Source: Hofstenia miamia (Eukaryota; Xenacoelomorpha; Acoela). From it: a stretch of 64,000 nt of DNA. The DNA is taken from positions 1,642,058 through 1,706,057 of the forward strand of contig SCFE01000063.1 of assembly GCA_004352715.1 (NCBI GenBank). Reading direction: 5' to 3'. A program made the translations under genes and the position numbers. Below, one piece after another: positions 11,239 through 22,892 of this stretch. Position 1 is the stretch's first letter; each line of letters begins with the position of its first letter. The notes beneath the pieces are model-generated. The model had not been told where the DNA came from. It ran no database searches and saw nothing but the letters and a program-made list of their open reading frames with translations.

Positions 11239-14200
11239 GTGAGTTAATTTGTTCATGATGTTATTAATTTTTTATTTTGTTTTAGGGAAGTGCGTAAAAC
11301 AAAGAATCGCGAAGACTATCTAGTTGAAAATGTCGAATCCACGACTATTATTAAGAAACCAGGGGACATCGATGGTGAACAATTTGGCTGTAGAAACTTG
11401 AAGGTAACTTACCTACTCGATCCCCTCCTATTTGAGGCATTTGAATTTGTTATGCCAAAGTTCTGTATAATGATGTGCAATAATATGCAGAATCTGCATG
11501 TATAATATTTTCATATATGTTTATCACTCTGGAGTTATATGCAGGTTTTTATATGATTTGTGTAGTGGCGGATCTGAGGGAGAGTCTCTAAGATTAAAAA
11601 ATTCACTTTAAAACGATGCAATCTATGATTAGTAATTTATTGTAACTTGTCCCCTCGTCCAAATAATCCTGACTCAGCTACTGATTTTAAAACAAATTTC
11701 CATTGTTTTTTGGCTAGACTACACTTTTTAAAGTTTTAGAAAATTTAATGCATTGTTTTATGAATGAAAACGAACCAAAACGTTTATTCCTTTTTAATCC
11801 TGTCATGTAGTTTAAATTTGACCTGGAACCGACCAATTATGATTTATCAAAATAACTTGTTCTGCACATAAATATGCCGTATTTACTAGGTGTGTCGCCG
11901 GTATTTTTTCCGAGCCCCAAGCTCTCAACCATCCAATATTTTTACAGAGCGGTTTAAAATATCCTTATACTGTAGTAAACTATTATAATAATGAAGGTAT
12001 TGTAGCACACATGATTACAAAAGAAATACAATTGCAATCTTGAATTGAAATCGAAAGAAAACATCTTCAAAATCGTTTGGAATTTTTTCTAGACTGAATA
12101 CGATATCCATATTTGTCAATTTATATCATAACTTGTTATACCGTTTAAATAAAGTCTATTAAAAAATAAAAAAATAGTTCGCCAGGGGATTTAAAAATTC
12201 TTTAGTTTTCTCTCGATTATGATTGCTGGAATACTCAGATGGAGCGAAAATGACGCAATGTCGGCAGTAGAGACCCTGCTGTGTAATTGAATATGTTAGA
12301 GAAATTCGGTTGAAATGTTTCTTCTTGGGCAATGTTTTGAAGGATTAACACGATTCATCTGGTTTCTACAAGGCTAGTCAAAATTACAATCTGGTAAAAA
12401 AGCATATGAACGCTGTTGAGTAAAACATCAGGGGAAAGTTCTGAAGCTCTTCACACATTGAGTAATGTCATTTAGGTTAAGCTGATCCCTGTTTTGAGCA
12501 TACAGGGTGATTCAGACTAATTTGTAGTAATATCAAATCACAAAGTATGCATGCCAAAATTTCATTTAGCTTATTGCTTAAGATCCTCTGTAGGTATGGT
12601 ACTCCGTACAGTGACGCCCCTTCTAAGACCTGGCGTTACACAGGAACCACCATGGGAGGGTGGCTTACTGTCACGGTTTAAAAAATTTTCCTGTGGCCGA
12701 AGCTACTGTATCAGTCAACATTTACCTAACATTTTAGACACAATAACTGTTCTGAATTTATAAAATTTGCTACTTTGATATATTAATCAAGCAGTTATTG
12801 CTAAATATAAATGAGAAATCCTGCAATGCATCTACCAATTCAGAAGTACAAGCTACTCAGTTTAAAAAAAAGTTTTTGAAACTACATATTTGAGAGTGCT
12901 CTAGTCTTTCACCTATTTCCTTAACCCTTTCGATCCGACTTTTGCACAATTAACTTTCAATCATTTTTTCGATATCTCCCACTTATTATGACAGTCCTTC
13001 ACTACCATAAGCAAAATTGAAAATTTTTATAATAGGTACATGTGTTTTTCGACCATGGGACAAATATGTCCCAACAGTATTATAAACGTTTAAAATTGAT
13101 TTTAGTATTTGGAAAATGGTCTTGGGACGTATATGTCCCATTAGGACCTAAAGGGTTAACCAGGGCTGTACATGATATGGTAGCTGAGGAATATACAAAC
13201 TCTAAGTTTGAATCTACATTAACTTTCTAATCGCGTAGTTGCAAATCTGCCACTTCAATTAAATACACGTGTAATTTCAATATTGAATATAGTTTGAGCA
13301 AAAACTGTATGCCTTACTTACCACTATGGCATACCAAACACCTACAATTTGTGATTTTTGGCAGTTATTAAGAGATTTTATTTTCAAAAAATAAAAGATT
13401 GGCAATTCGTAAATATGCGGCTAAACCAGAAAAACTAATGTAATATAATGAAATATTTACATATTTAATTCAAAAAATGGAATATCAAAATAATAAAACT
13501 ATTTTTTGAATATGTTTATTGCACTTACGCATTATAGGGTTAATCTACCTCCTTATTGTTCATAGAAATATCATATTTGCAATTTGCATCTCTTGTGACA
13601 TGCAATTAAGACGAAGATGATTTTGTGTGCGGACTTGACATTACATGAAAAGAAATTTCATTGTCATACCGCAGTTTTAGATTATTTGCTTTAAATACAA
13701 ATTTATTTATTATATTTATAAATTCTGATTATCATTGAATTTTGTGTTCTATAGAACATTATCTTTTTCTCAAAATTATGTTTTTAACATTACCTCCGTT
13801 TCTTAAAAGAAATAGCTTTAGATTTACAGATTCCATTTAATGCTAGACTATAAATTATATATATTGGCTAAATGTGATAAAATACTTAATATAAACTTCA
13901 ATTCTGTTTCGGATTTTTTAGAATCTTTATCATTATTGAAATGTAGAAATTCTTGAACTATGTAAATATATAGGAAATTTAAATTATATTTTAATCATTG
14001 ACCTTCAAAAAGCATTTACCTATTTTAATTAGTGTATTGGTTAAGGTGTCCTTCCTTTGTTCAACTAACATTTCCCATTTATTAACTATGGAAAGAGGTA
14101 ACTTGTTACCTCACAATATTTTGTCCAAACGAACATATGAATTATATTCTTAAAAACGTATATTTTCTATGATACTCAGTACATTTTGTTAGTACAGAAA

Positions 14201-16943
14201 AGACTAAAAGCATTTCAGAAACAAGCCCTACCAATCATGTAAATAACCGAGAGAGAAAACGTCTGCTGTTTAAGGATGCACAACTAAAGGTTACTGGAGT
14301 AACAAATAACCCTTTTCTTTTGTGAAGGGTTATTATTCATGGAATAAATGTGAAGAGATATCTCTAGTAACATATATTTCTAAATATGTATTTCAGAAAA
14401 TGTTCCCAATACATAATCTGTTATGTAGTGTTAAACGCATACTTTAACACTTGCTATTTTAGAAGTGTAATATTTTACTTTTCGATCATGTGGCGACAAT
14501 CATGATCGATGATTGTGAGGATTGTTTTTTTATCGTGGGACCAGTGCATCAAAGGTAATCGTTAGTTATTCAGTCTATCAGTACTAATTTGGTTTAGCAT
14601 TTTTCTTCGAGACTGCCATGACTGCAGTATAATTGTTGCTTGTCAACAGTTTCGCGTTCGCGATTGTTACAACATAAAGGTGATGCTGCATTCGGATACC
14701 AAACCAATAATCGAATCTTCAAACAATATCTACTTCTCATGTTATCGTTTAACATATTCGGACATAGCAGGTATTTCTTAATATGCTTTCATCACTTTCT
14801 TGTTGAACAGAATTGAAGGATTTCCAATTATTTAATTTAAATGACGTATTTATGTTACCAACGTTGAATACAAAATTAGATTTCTCCCATATTTATTTTT
14901 CATACAGACACAAGTATATCAAAAATTAAGCGATTTTTTATTGCTTTTCTACGCCCTTAGTTCTCTTAGCTCTTTAATTTTTAGAACATTTTATTGCAGC
15001 CAAACTATCGCCCTTCAATAATAATTGGTTCAAAGTTTATGACTTCTCTGCAAGAGGCGACAATGGGGATATTGGACCCAACTGGAAGTTGATACACTCC
15101 AACCAATTCGACCTTGAGTCGAAAATCGAGAAGTCACTTATTGACGAAGTGAACATATCATTGAAATGCACATTTGTTCCTCTCACTAAGGGAACGACCG
15201 ATATGTTCACCGGAAATGTACGTAATAGTTTATATTTTGTCGTTTCATTTACCCTTAAATTTGAGAGTAGTGATTTAAATAATTATTGTCTCCTAAACCA
15301 TTTGAAACAAATTAGCTTACAAAGATGCAAGAAAAACTCTTAGCACGTAAAGGGGCAGATCCCCCTTCTTCCCCATACAAGGTGTACGTGCCAACCCCTC
15401 TCCCCCCGTCTTGGGCAATACACAGTACAGTATGTAATTGCAAATTTGTTTATGTTTGCATTTTTTTCAAATTTTTCATTTTGCGGATTTGAAGATCGCA
15501 GTTTTAGAGACAAGTCAGTTTTTCTTAATTTTAATAATCTCCCCCTAAGTAAATTCAGACTTTGGAAAAACTTTAATAATTATATTTTATCACTTTCAAA
15601 TTTTATTTGCATCCAAAGCAACTAGATATTGTGAGGTAAAAACAGTTGAAACTAAAATTGAAAAGCCACAAAATTTTTTCTTTCAATTCAACAATATGTT
15701 AGTTACGTCATTTGTCTATTGCAATTACCAACGTACACTGTGAATGTCTTCTGTCAAAATTCGGCTATACCATTTCTTGTTTTTTATAACCCCAACAATC
15801 TGAATTTATGAGTCATATACACAATCACATTTATTTTGGCAACGTCATTATTACACTTGCGAATATAAATAGATTTCTGAAATATTAATTTAAAGATAAC
15901 GTTCGTTATATGTTAATGTATAAAATTGTGCATCGCTTACGTAAAAATCGTAAAAAACCTTCAAAATAACCCTTAATTTTTTTAAGAATTGAATTTATAT
16001 TCCCTGAGGTTTTTATTGGTTTGTTATTTTACGGTTCATATTGCTGAATATTCAAATTTCTGTTCTTCTATATGTAATTCTTAGAACAAACTTTAATGAC
16101 ATTAATGACTTGCCAGCGAAAATGTGCTTTTATATTGGTTTACCAATGTCTATATAATTTATTTTATGAACCTATGGATTTGTTTTAGTTTTAATAAATC
16201 TTCAATCTGTTTTAGTCGTGCCTTGTTGTTTTCCTGCCACAAAGTGATTTGCTTTCAAGCGTGCTCCGTTTTACAGCAGAATGCTCATCAAAGGTATATT
16301 TCTTTTAATGGTAACATTTGGATATAAATATTTTGTGTTAATAATTTCTGCAATTTTAATGCCTGGTATATTCAAAAGGAATGTATAGACAACTCTAAGC
16401 AGAGGCGTTATCTGATCGTTATTTGGCCAGGGCCTGGACGGTCACAAATTTAAAAATGAATCGGCCCGGGCTTGAATTTTTGTAATATATTCCTAAAAAT
16501 TTTCAAAATGATATTTATATACATTTTTTCTCTTACGCTGATATCAATGAAGTCATTAAATTGATTAATTATACATCAAACAGTAGATCCAATTGATGCG
16601 AAAATATTTCCACTTCAATATCGTTCCAATTATATACTATTGGAAAGATCCATGTGCATGCCAAACTTGGGGCTTTATCATTCTGACAAATGTTTTGCTG
16701 CAATAAATTTTATTGACAGTTCAATTGATTTTACCTAACTGCGGAAGAATTTCTGTAAGCTAACCTAACACTAACTTAATCGCCAATTACTCATGGCAAA
16801 CATTCACATAAGTGCTCTTCTGCTTTTATTCATCTTCGCCAACCAATTATCTAATTACTTACGCTTTGCATTATTTTTGTAATGTGTTTGTTTAAATGGC
16901 TGCATTCATGCAAGACTAGTTTATACATATTGAACACATTAAC

Positions 16944-16982
<39 letters not shown>

Positions 16983-19900
16983 ATATATTTCTTCTATGAT
17001 ATTGTGCACTTCGAAAATAACAACATATGGACAGGAACTAATTGCAAGTGCTCCCTTATCCCTTAAAATCTTAATCGCTAAGGAATCATGATGTTTATTT
17101 TATTGATTTTTAATTTTCACCATAAGTTCAAAAGACAATAATATGCAAAATTAGTTATAAAAGAAGCAAGTTCGATTTTGAAAAAACTGGTGTTTAGCCA
17201 GTTCTTGTAACACTTATGTTTCTCCTTCAGTATTTAATTTAGTGTGTAAATGCCATCGCAGTAGATAGTGATAATTGAAGTAAAATTGTACCTGAAATAG
17301 TTTTTATGGGCCAGACAAACATTTAAATGAAGTATTTCAGCAATCTAATTAAAAGAACTGTTAATAGTGAGGATAGATTAAGTTCTTAATGATTTAGCCA
17401 AAAAGATTTTAATCGGACATCTGCATTTAAAGTAAAGTAACCAAATTTCATTTACGATTTGCATGAAGTAGTCCAAGTACTGCAATATTGTGCACCTTAA
17501 TTTGTGACTTTTCAATGTCAAGTTTGACTTGATGCAATTTTCCATCAATTTCTCTTTTGAAAAACCCTATTATATTATCTAAGCACTAATTAAGTTTCAT
17601 TTCAGCTTAAACACGGGAGTTTAGAGCGGATTACTTAAAGTAGATTTTGGGGTCAAAATTGACACCAATTCAATTCATCAAATTTGAAATCCTGAGATAT
17701 GGACACAGCTTAATGTTCAACATTTGTACTAAAGTGTATTGTTGTGGTTGAAGTACTTGAAAAAATTGGCGATTTAAATTTTTTTAAAAATATTTGAATT
17801 TTCATTATTCTTAATGTTTCTTTGATTAGGAGGTCGAAAGTCCATGGAAACAACAACACACCTTTCTTTTTATGTAGATAGACCACCCAAACCCGTTGAG
17901 CGTGTAAAATTGAAGTTTAGTTGAATTCGTTTCCTACCTGATTTCACTGCCTGTTTTAAGAGGTAGCCGCAGAGATGGAATCGGCTACCGGCCGGCTTGT
18001 TGCAAGTCTGAGTAGCCGTGTTAGCAATGATGACGTTTTTCAGCCAAATTTGATGCATTTTTGCGCACATGTAGTTTAATAAACAAATGTCGTTTTTCAA
18101 TCGGTATTAGATTATTTTTCATCTGATCTATTAATTACCATTACGTTTAATTACTAGGCCGATTTTTTGCAATATATGAAACTGGAAATGTGGTAATTAA
18201 CATAACTTAAAGTTGCAGAATGTTGCAAAAAAATTGCATCATTCTAAACTACAGTATTAAATCGTTGTTCTTTTCATCTTATATGCAATTGCTCTTGTTG
18301 CAAAGAAAAGAACTCTTATTTATTTTGTACATAATTTTTATTTATTTGCTACTTTCTTTTAGAAAATAAAGTCTTTTAATAAAAAATATAAATAAGCATT
18401 TTCCAAAAACTATTACAAAAGCAAGTTTTAGGGTGAAGAAAAAGTGGAATGCGTTCCAATATATTTATTAATGTTTTCTTTCAAAAAGTTTCTTCAGAGC
18501 TCTACTCTTGCTGCTCTCCTTATCTTTCGACATTATTGATTGTCGATTAAGAAAGATACAGTGCGCAAATATAACATGTGGTATGAATGACGTCAACACT
18601 TAGGACACCCCTTTAATTATTTTCATGCAAGCTTGAAAACGATTTTTTATTGGGTCAATTTATAAATAAATTTAAATTACAAAACCCGCCTTATAAAGAA
18701 AACATACATTATTGTCAAACTAAAATCGTTAAAATATAAGCATTTTCAACATAAAAATTAAAAGAAATTTTGCAGTTTATTAGGCTGAAATTATTCGTAT
18801 AAAATTGCAAAATGTTGCATTTACTGTTAAATTATGTTGCAATAAACCTCTACATTGGTGTGTGCCCCTATGCCGGAGAAGTTGTTTTCGTATGTTAAAG
18901 TAAGGTTGTACAGCAGTGATGCCAAAAGTTTCAAAAAATCCCCCTGTTATTACATATATTGAAGAATTGTGTTTTCGTAAAAGTTTAAAGAAATTGTTTA
19001 TTTTATTTGTGTTTATGTCTTTAGGCTGATATCATTGTTGTGCAAACCAAAAAAGTCAAGCTTTCATGCGAAGATTTCTATAGGGTCTTTCCAATGGCCG
19101 ATAAATCATACAAACAAGCTTTAAAGTCACCTGGCAAGTTTTTAACAATTATATTAAAAATTATTATTAATGCAGACTCCTAGCAACAGATTATTTTATA
19201 TTTAATTTATTATTTATTTATTTATTATTTTGTTTTGTTACAACTAAAGTGATTGAAATTTATAAAGTATTGAAAATATAAGTGTATACATTTAACTGGG
19301 TTGTAGAAAGTTTTATGATCATCTTGGTTGAAAGATTAATGTCGTTGAGGATTTAAGTTGATGGTTCTTGTTTTTTCTTTAGCTGTGATGCATTTTATTG
19401 ACTTTGTTTTATGATTTGCCAAATAATTGGATCTTTTCTTTAATGATAGTTTAATTAAACACTGTGAGCAATTTTCTTCGTAGTTGCATTGTTCTGATCT
19501 GTAAATTTTAGTTTATTTTCCATTTCAACACCAAGATATATAATTTTATTAGTTGCAAAAATAATGCTTTCTTCAATACATATTCATTCTAAAGGTTCCA
19601 CTTTTCCATGTCTATTCCTTATAATCATAAATGAAGTTTTCTCAATATTCAATTTCATCATATTCTGTTGAAAAATGTCCATTACTTTAACTAAATGTTC
19701 TTGCATAATCATTGTTGGATGTATTTAATAATACATCATCTGCAAATTGAATGGATTTAGCACAAATGAAGTTAGGAATATGATTTACATATAAATTGAG
19801 TGACCTAGAACGGATCCCTGTCGCACCCCGTTATTTATCATTTGTTTTGACTAATGGTTATTTACTTTCAAATATTGTAAACGGCCATATATATATATAT

Positions 19901-22748
19901 ATATATATGATTTTAGAATCACACTGATTTATGAATTTTTAAAATTACACATTTCTCTTAGTTTTCTCATTAGTAAATTATAATTAATCAAGCGCAGCAA
20001 CGTACACTCTTTAATCTTTGTTTACTTTTGTATGCAGTTATTTAGAGAAATACGATTGGTAATTACATACATTAAGTAGATCACATAAAGGCTTTGCTAA
20101 TATGTATAGAGACTCTTTTAAGAACCATAGAGGATAGTAGCTTGGTTTTTAAATAGCACAAGTAGTTAAATGATCAGACAATAGACCATCCAAAACGAAC
20201 GTTTGATAATTAGATATTTCAGAAGCACAGTGTTGGGAAAAACCGATTTAAATTGAAAAAATCAAAAAATCAAACTTTTCTTATTTAAACAGGACTTTTT
20301 TATCTAAATTTGAATTTTACCCAGACAATCTTCCAAGGTAGTAAATACTAGAAATCCTTTTTATACTACTATTTTTTAAATACAATAATTTAATCAATTT
20401 TAAATAAACTGAAGATAAAAAACATGCAAAACAGCATTTCAGAGATGCCAATAAATTCCAATATCAGGGCAATGACTTCAAAACAATTAAAATACACTAC
20501 TTGTATCTCTTTTAGTGTACTTGATTTAAATCAATAATTAACCTAATAATGCGCTTTGATTTAAATCAATGATTTAAATCGACCAACACTGCAGAAGTAT
20601 CACATATTATGTAATCAATTAATGAGAACGTTTTAATTGTGTTGTTTTATTCATTACTTCCATGTTAAAGAGATCTATTAGATCGTGAATATTATTAAAT
20701 TCATTTTGCTTTAAATAGCGTTGATAATAATCTCACATCATTATGTTTTTTTCCTTTCTTTTTCATGCCATGAAATTTTCTTCTTACAAAATGTGATGAG
20801 ACGTAATAAAGACTTGCTTTCTTTTACAATTTCTTGAGGACTACTAATAAAAAAACCCCACCAACTCTAAGTTTTTCAGGTTTGCTTAAATTTCGATCTT
20901 TTCGAAACATTTTGAAATCTTTAAAAATTGGTATTGAATCACTTGATTTTAACCATGTTTCAGTTATTCAGTGTATTATCATCAAAGTTTTACATTAGAT
21001 CATGTAATTTTTCGATTTTATTACCAACATCGGAAAGTAATGAGAAAAACTATATACATACACACACTGCTTCTTTTTTAAATGCAGATGTGTTTTTATA
21101 TACAACGAATCATATGACAACACAGCACATGAGAGAATGAGATTTGAATATTAGGAAGTACTATTAAAGCACTAATATGATGTATCACTCCATTTTTTCT
21201 CATGTCGGAAATCATGTCTGAATTTGAAACGTCAAGAGAAATGTTTCGCTTCTACGTATACACGAAATTTAAATCAGGAACCGATACGCAGAACATTATT
21301 AGTAAATTGAAAACCGTGTGGTGTGATCAATGTCCAGGAAATTCAACAGTTTACAGATGGATCTGAGATTTTAAGAAGGAGAGACGGAGTTTGTTTGAGG
21401 ATGCTGCAAGAAGTGGTCGACCTTCTTTAATTACTGACGAATTATTGCTTTCTGCTCAAGCAGTTATCAATGAAAATCCTAGCGTAACCATATCACAAGT
21501 GAGTTATGCAAGTAATACGAAATATCAAACGGCGAGAACAACACTAAAAGAACATTTGGGTCTAACAAAATTTTGTTCGGCATGGGTGCCAATATTCTCT
21601 TTCTGTGCAGAACAAACTTAATCAAATCAGTTGTTATGAATCCTTCGGTGAGTTGCTTTTGGAATTCAGTGATTCTCAATTACTAAAACGTCTAGTAATC
21701 ATTGATGAGACGTGGATTGCATTTGCACCGGGTAACTCACGACAGGATTCCCGTGTTTGACATAAACGTTGTACTCCAAGGGAACAAATTCCGAAAGTCT
21801 GCCTGACAGCTGCGAAAACTGGCAATCATTTCAATGATGTGGGATAAACAAATTCTATGTTGAGACAACTGCAAGAAATGAAACAGAAGATAGCGATCGA
21901 TACATTAAATTTGTGTAAAACTGTTAAGTTCAGTGAGCAAAGGGTTTTTTATTATTGACTTTTGAAAGAAGACGACTTTAGATTTAACTATGGGAGAATT
22001 TGTCTCATTGAAAGAGTGGAAAAAAAATCGATTTTATCTTTAAAGCAAGTTAAGAAATTTTCCTTAATCTTTGAGATAAAACTGTTGCAGTCTAATTTGT
22101 TAATATTTAATATAGTCAGTAAAATAATTCAAGTGCTTCGTTGTTTTTATTCTTTATTATTGAGCTTAAGAGCATCTGAATATAATGTTTACATCACTCA
22201 GATGTATTTCCAATTTTAGTATGGAAACTAAAAATTCGTTAATTAAGAGTTAACAACAAAGTATGTGGGAATTTCTATTATTGAAATATCTTACATGGAC
22301 CTTGCACTTTATGAGTATGATTCATTTTGAATAGATATTTTCTGATATCTTCGAATGCCGTAGCTTTTGGAAATCAAGCTGCATGCTTCTAAAAATTCCT
22401 TTTGTTTTGTTTACCAATGAAATTGCTGGTAAATTTTTGGCATTTTAAAATTCCAGTGATTTGAAAGTTTTGGGTAGCATTATTGAATCATAATACAATG
22501 TAATCTCATAATTGCATAGTAATTTTTGCGCGCCATCATTATAACATGATTTTTATTTATTCAAAACTTATTTAGATGATGTAATATCTGTCGAGGTAAA
22601 CGGTGCAGAGTTGGAAAATTGCATAAATATTTGTAAAGAAATCGGCCCAGATGTTTGTAGTAATGGGATGATATACTATTCTTCGTTAGAGACTTCCACG
22701 GAGAATATAGATAAATTTTATTCCTTCGTAGATATGCATATCTTGTGA
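11153..22748 (+). CDS. RP2: RP2 orthologue (TBCC-domain GTPase-activating protein for ARL3), whole gene
   Basis: Eight exons: 11153-11238, 11286-11403, 14463-14554, 14598-14770, 15000-15217, 16216-16293, 19025-19133, 22576-22748. All phases agree and give 1047 nt, 348 residues plus stop (human RP2: 350). Residues about 27-160 are the TBCC beta-helix: YSW-x-VR, DHVATIMIDDCEDC, GPVHQSIFLRDCHDC, ACQQFRVRDC, PIIESSSNI. Arg118 (the arginine finger) and Glu138 fall at the human positions. Residues about 230-348 match the C-terminal NDK-like domain (VVQTKKVKLSCEDFYRVF, DKFYSFVDM). Gly2 allows N-myristoylation; Cys7-Cys8 rather than Cys3 are the likely palmitoylation sites. In known biology RP2 drives GTP hydrolysis on ARL3 to control release of lipidated cargo into cilia. 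Introns range from 43 nt to 3.4 kb. Two alternatives, retrocopy or pseudogene, are excluded by introns and intact frame. Confidence 0.96.
11286..11403 (+). CDS. RP2: RP2 exon 2
   Basis: Completes Trp29 of the YSW motif and carries NREDYLV and KPGDIDGEQFGCRNLK, matching the start of the human TBCC domain (VDPKDYMF, LPGTVAGQQF). Acceptor TTTTAG, donor GTAACT, ends phase 0. Confidence 0.95.
11404..14462. other. RP2 intron 2 (3059 bp)
   Basis: Holds a piggyBac-type MITE (12925-13155). The 70-codon frame at 12551-12763 is unrecognised; it lies beside a TACAGGGTGATTCAGACTAA motif that resembles a transposon end. No internal exon is needed, because the TBCC reading joins directly. Confidence 0.8.
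12925..13155. mobile_element. piggyBac-type MITE (231 bp)
   Basis: TTAA at 12921-12924 and again at 13156-13159 flank the element. The left end starts CCCTTTCGATCC, and the right end read inward starts CCCTTTAGGTCC. The TTAA duplication and CCC start are characteristic of piggyBac. Two copies of a GGGAC-N(4-5)-TATGTCCC palindrome sit inside (about 13057-13072 and 13124-13140). No transposase, so non-autonomous. Confidence 0.75.
14463..14554 (+). CDS. RP2: RP2 exon 3
   Basis: 92 nt, phase 0 to 2, residues 69-98 plus two bases of Ser99. Encodes KCNILLFDHVATIMIDDCED, matching human [20 protein letters not shown], part of the beta-helix. Acceptor TATTTTAG, donor GTAATC. The next intron is only 43 nt. 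Confidence 0.95.
14598..14770 (+). CDS. RP2: RP2 exon 4 (catalytic arginine)
   Basis: 173 nt, residues 99-156 and one base of Ala157. Encodes FLRDCHDCSIIVACQQFRVR and PIIESSSNI. Arg118 in QQFR and Glu138 in PIIESS correspond by position and context to the human residues that contact ARL3. Acceptor GGTTTAG, donor GTATTT. Confidence 0.96.
15000..15217 (+). CDS. RP2: RP2 exon 5
   Basis: 218 nt, residues 157-229. SPFNNNWFKVYDFS matches human LSIFNNTWSNIHDFT, and NWKLIHS matches NWSLLPE, the end of the TBCC region. The linker then diverges. Acceptor TTATTGCAG, donor GTACGT, ends phase 0. Confidence 0.94.
16216..16293 (+). CDS. RP2: RP2 exon 6
   Basis: 78 nt, 26 codons, phase 0 on both sides (residues 230-255). 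SCLVVFLP matches human SCLVVLFAG at the start of the NDK-like C-terminal domain. Acceptor TGTTTTAG, donor GTATAT. Confidence 0.92.
16294..19024. other. RP2 intron 6 (2731 bp)
   Basis: Contains TA/TG microsatellite (16944-16988) and two fragments that look like hAT ends: CAGAGGCGTT at about 16400 and CAGAGATGGAATCGG at about 17971. The 76-codon - strand frame at 17870-18100 overlaps the latter and is not a gene. Confidence 0.6.
16944..16988. repeat. (TA)n(TG)n microsatellite
   Basis: About 11 TA units followed by about 9 TG units, then TA again, inside RP2 intron 6. Confidence 0.9.
19025..19133 (+). CDS. RP2: RP2 exon 7 (GC donor)
   Basis: 109 nt, residues 256-291 and one base of Asp292. VVQTKKVKLSCEDFYRVF matches human LVQTKEVSMKAEDAQRVF. 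The exon must end after CCTG to keep phase, and the intron then begins GCAAGT, a non-canonical GC donor with otherwise perfect consensus. Acceptor TGTCTTTAG. Confidence 0.93.
19200..19870 (-). pseudogene. Decayed LINE reverse transcriptase fragment
   Basis: Read on the - strand, about 19850-19800 gives NNGVRQGSVLG, an RT block (usual GVPQGSVLGP). Further on come LNIEKTSFMIIRN and IIYLGVEMENKLKF, matching the LINE region after the catalytic site. Frames shift and stops intervene. An ATTT-rich tail lies at about 19200-19225. Confidence 0.7.
20228..20591. mobile_element. hAT-type MITE (364 bp)
   Basis: Ends are inverted: left CAGTGTTGG, right CCAACACTG. Flanking 8-bp duplications are CAGAAGCA (20220-20227) and CAGAAGTA (20592-20599), 7 of 8 identical. 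The interior near both ends carries GATTTAAAT motifs. CAG ends and 8-bp duplications are hAT traits. No transposase. Confidence 0.8.
21195..21905 (+). pseudogene. Broken mariner-family transposase
   Basis: From the ATG at 21241 a frame gives the N-terminal helix-turn-helix region (STVYRWI, stop at 21364, then DFKKERRSLFEDAARSGRPS), with the GRPS link and KEHLGLTKFCSAWVP at 21391-21620. After a frame change, RLVIIDETWIAFAPG at about 21688 contains the first catalytic Asp in the DETW motif. The C-terminal two catalytic residues are missing. It sits inside RP2 intron 7 on the sense strand. Confidence 0.85.
22576..22748 (+). CDS. RP2: RP2 exon 8 (C-terminus)
   Basis: 173 nt ending TGA at 22746-22748. 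DVISVEVNGAELENCINICK and DKFYSFVDMHIL match the human C-terminus (VIALEFNGDGAVEVC, DSFYNFADIQMGI). The human-like end confirms this is the last exon. Confidence 0.95.
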
Positions 22749-22886
22749 ATTTTCATATCTTTTGTGTGCCAACTGCTGTTAGATGTTAATTGTATATATG
22801 CTCTATTTTTAATTTTGTTATACATGTACATATTTTCATCATTGCATTGTAAAAAGTTTGTAATAATTCGCATTACTTCACTTTTT

Positions 22887-22892
22887 ATTAAA
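22887..22892 (+). terminator. Possible RP2 poly(A) signal ATTAAA
   Basis: ATTAAA about 139 nt after the RP2 stop codon. In such AT-rich sequence this could be chance. Confidence 0.35.

Larger units (their letters stand above)
19134..22575. other. RP2 intron 7 (3442 bp, GC-AG)
   Basis: The longest intron of the gene. It holds a LINE fragment (19200-19870), an AT microsatellite (19889-19910), a hAT MITE (20228-20591) and a broken mariner transposase (21195-21905). It ends TTATTTAG at 22575. Confidence 0.85.
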
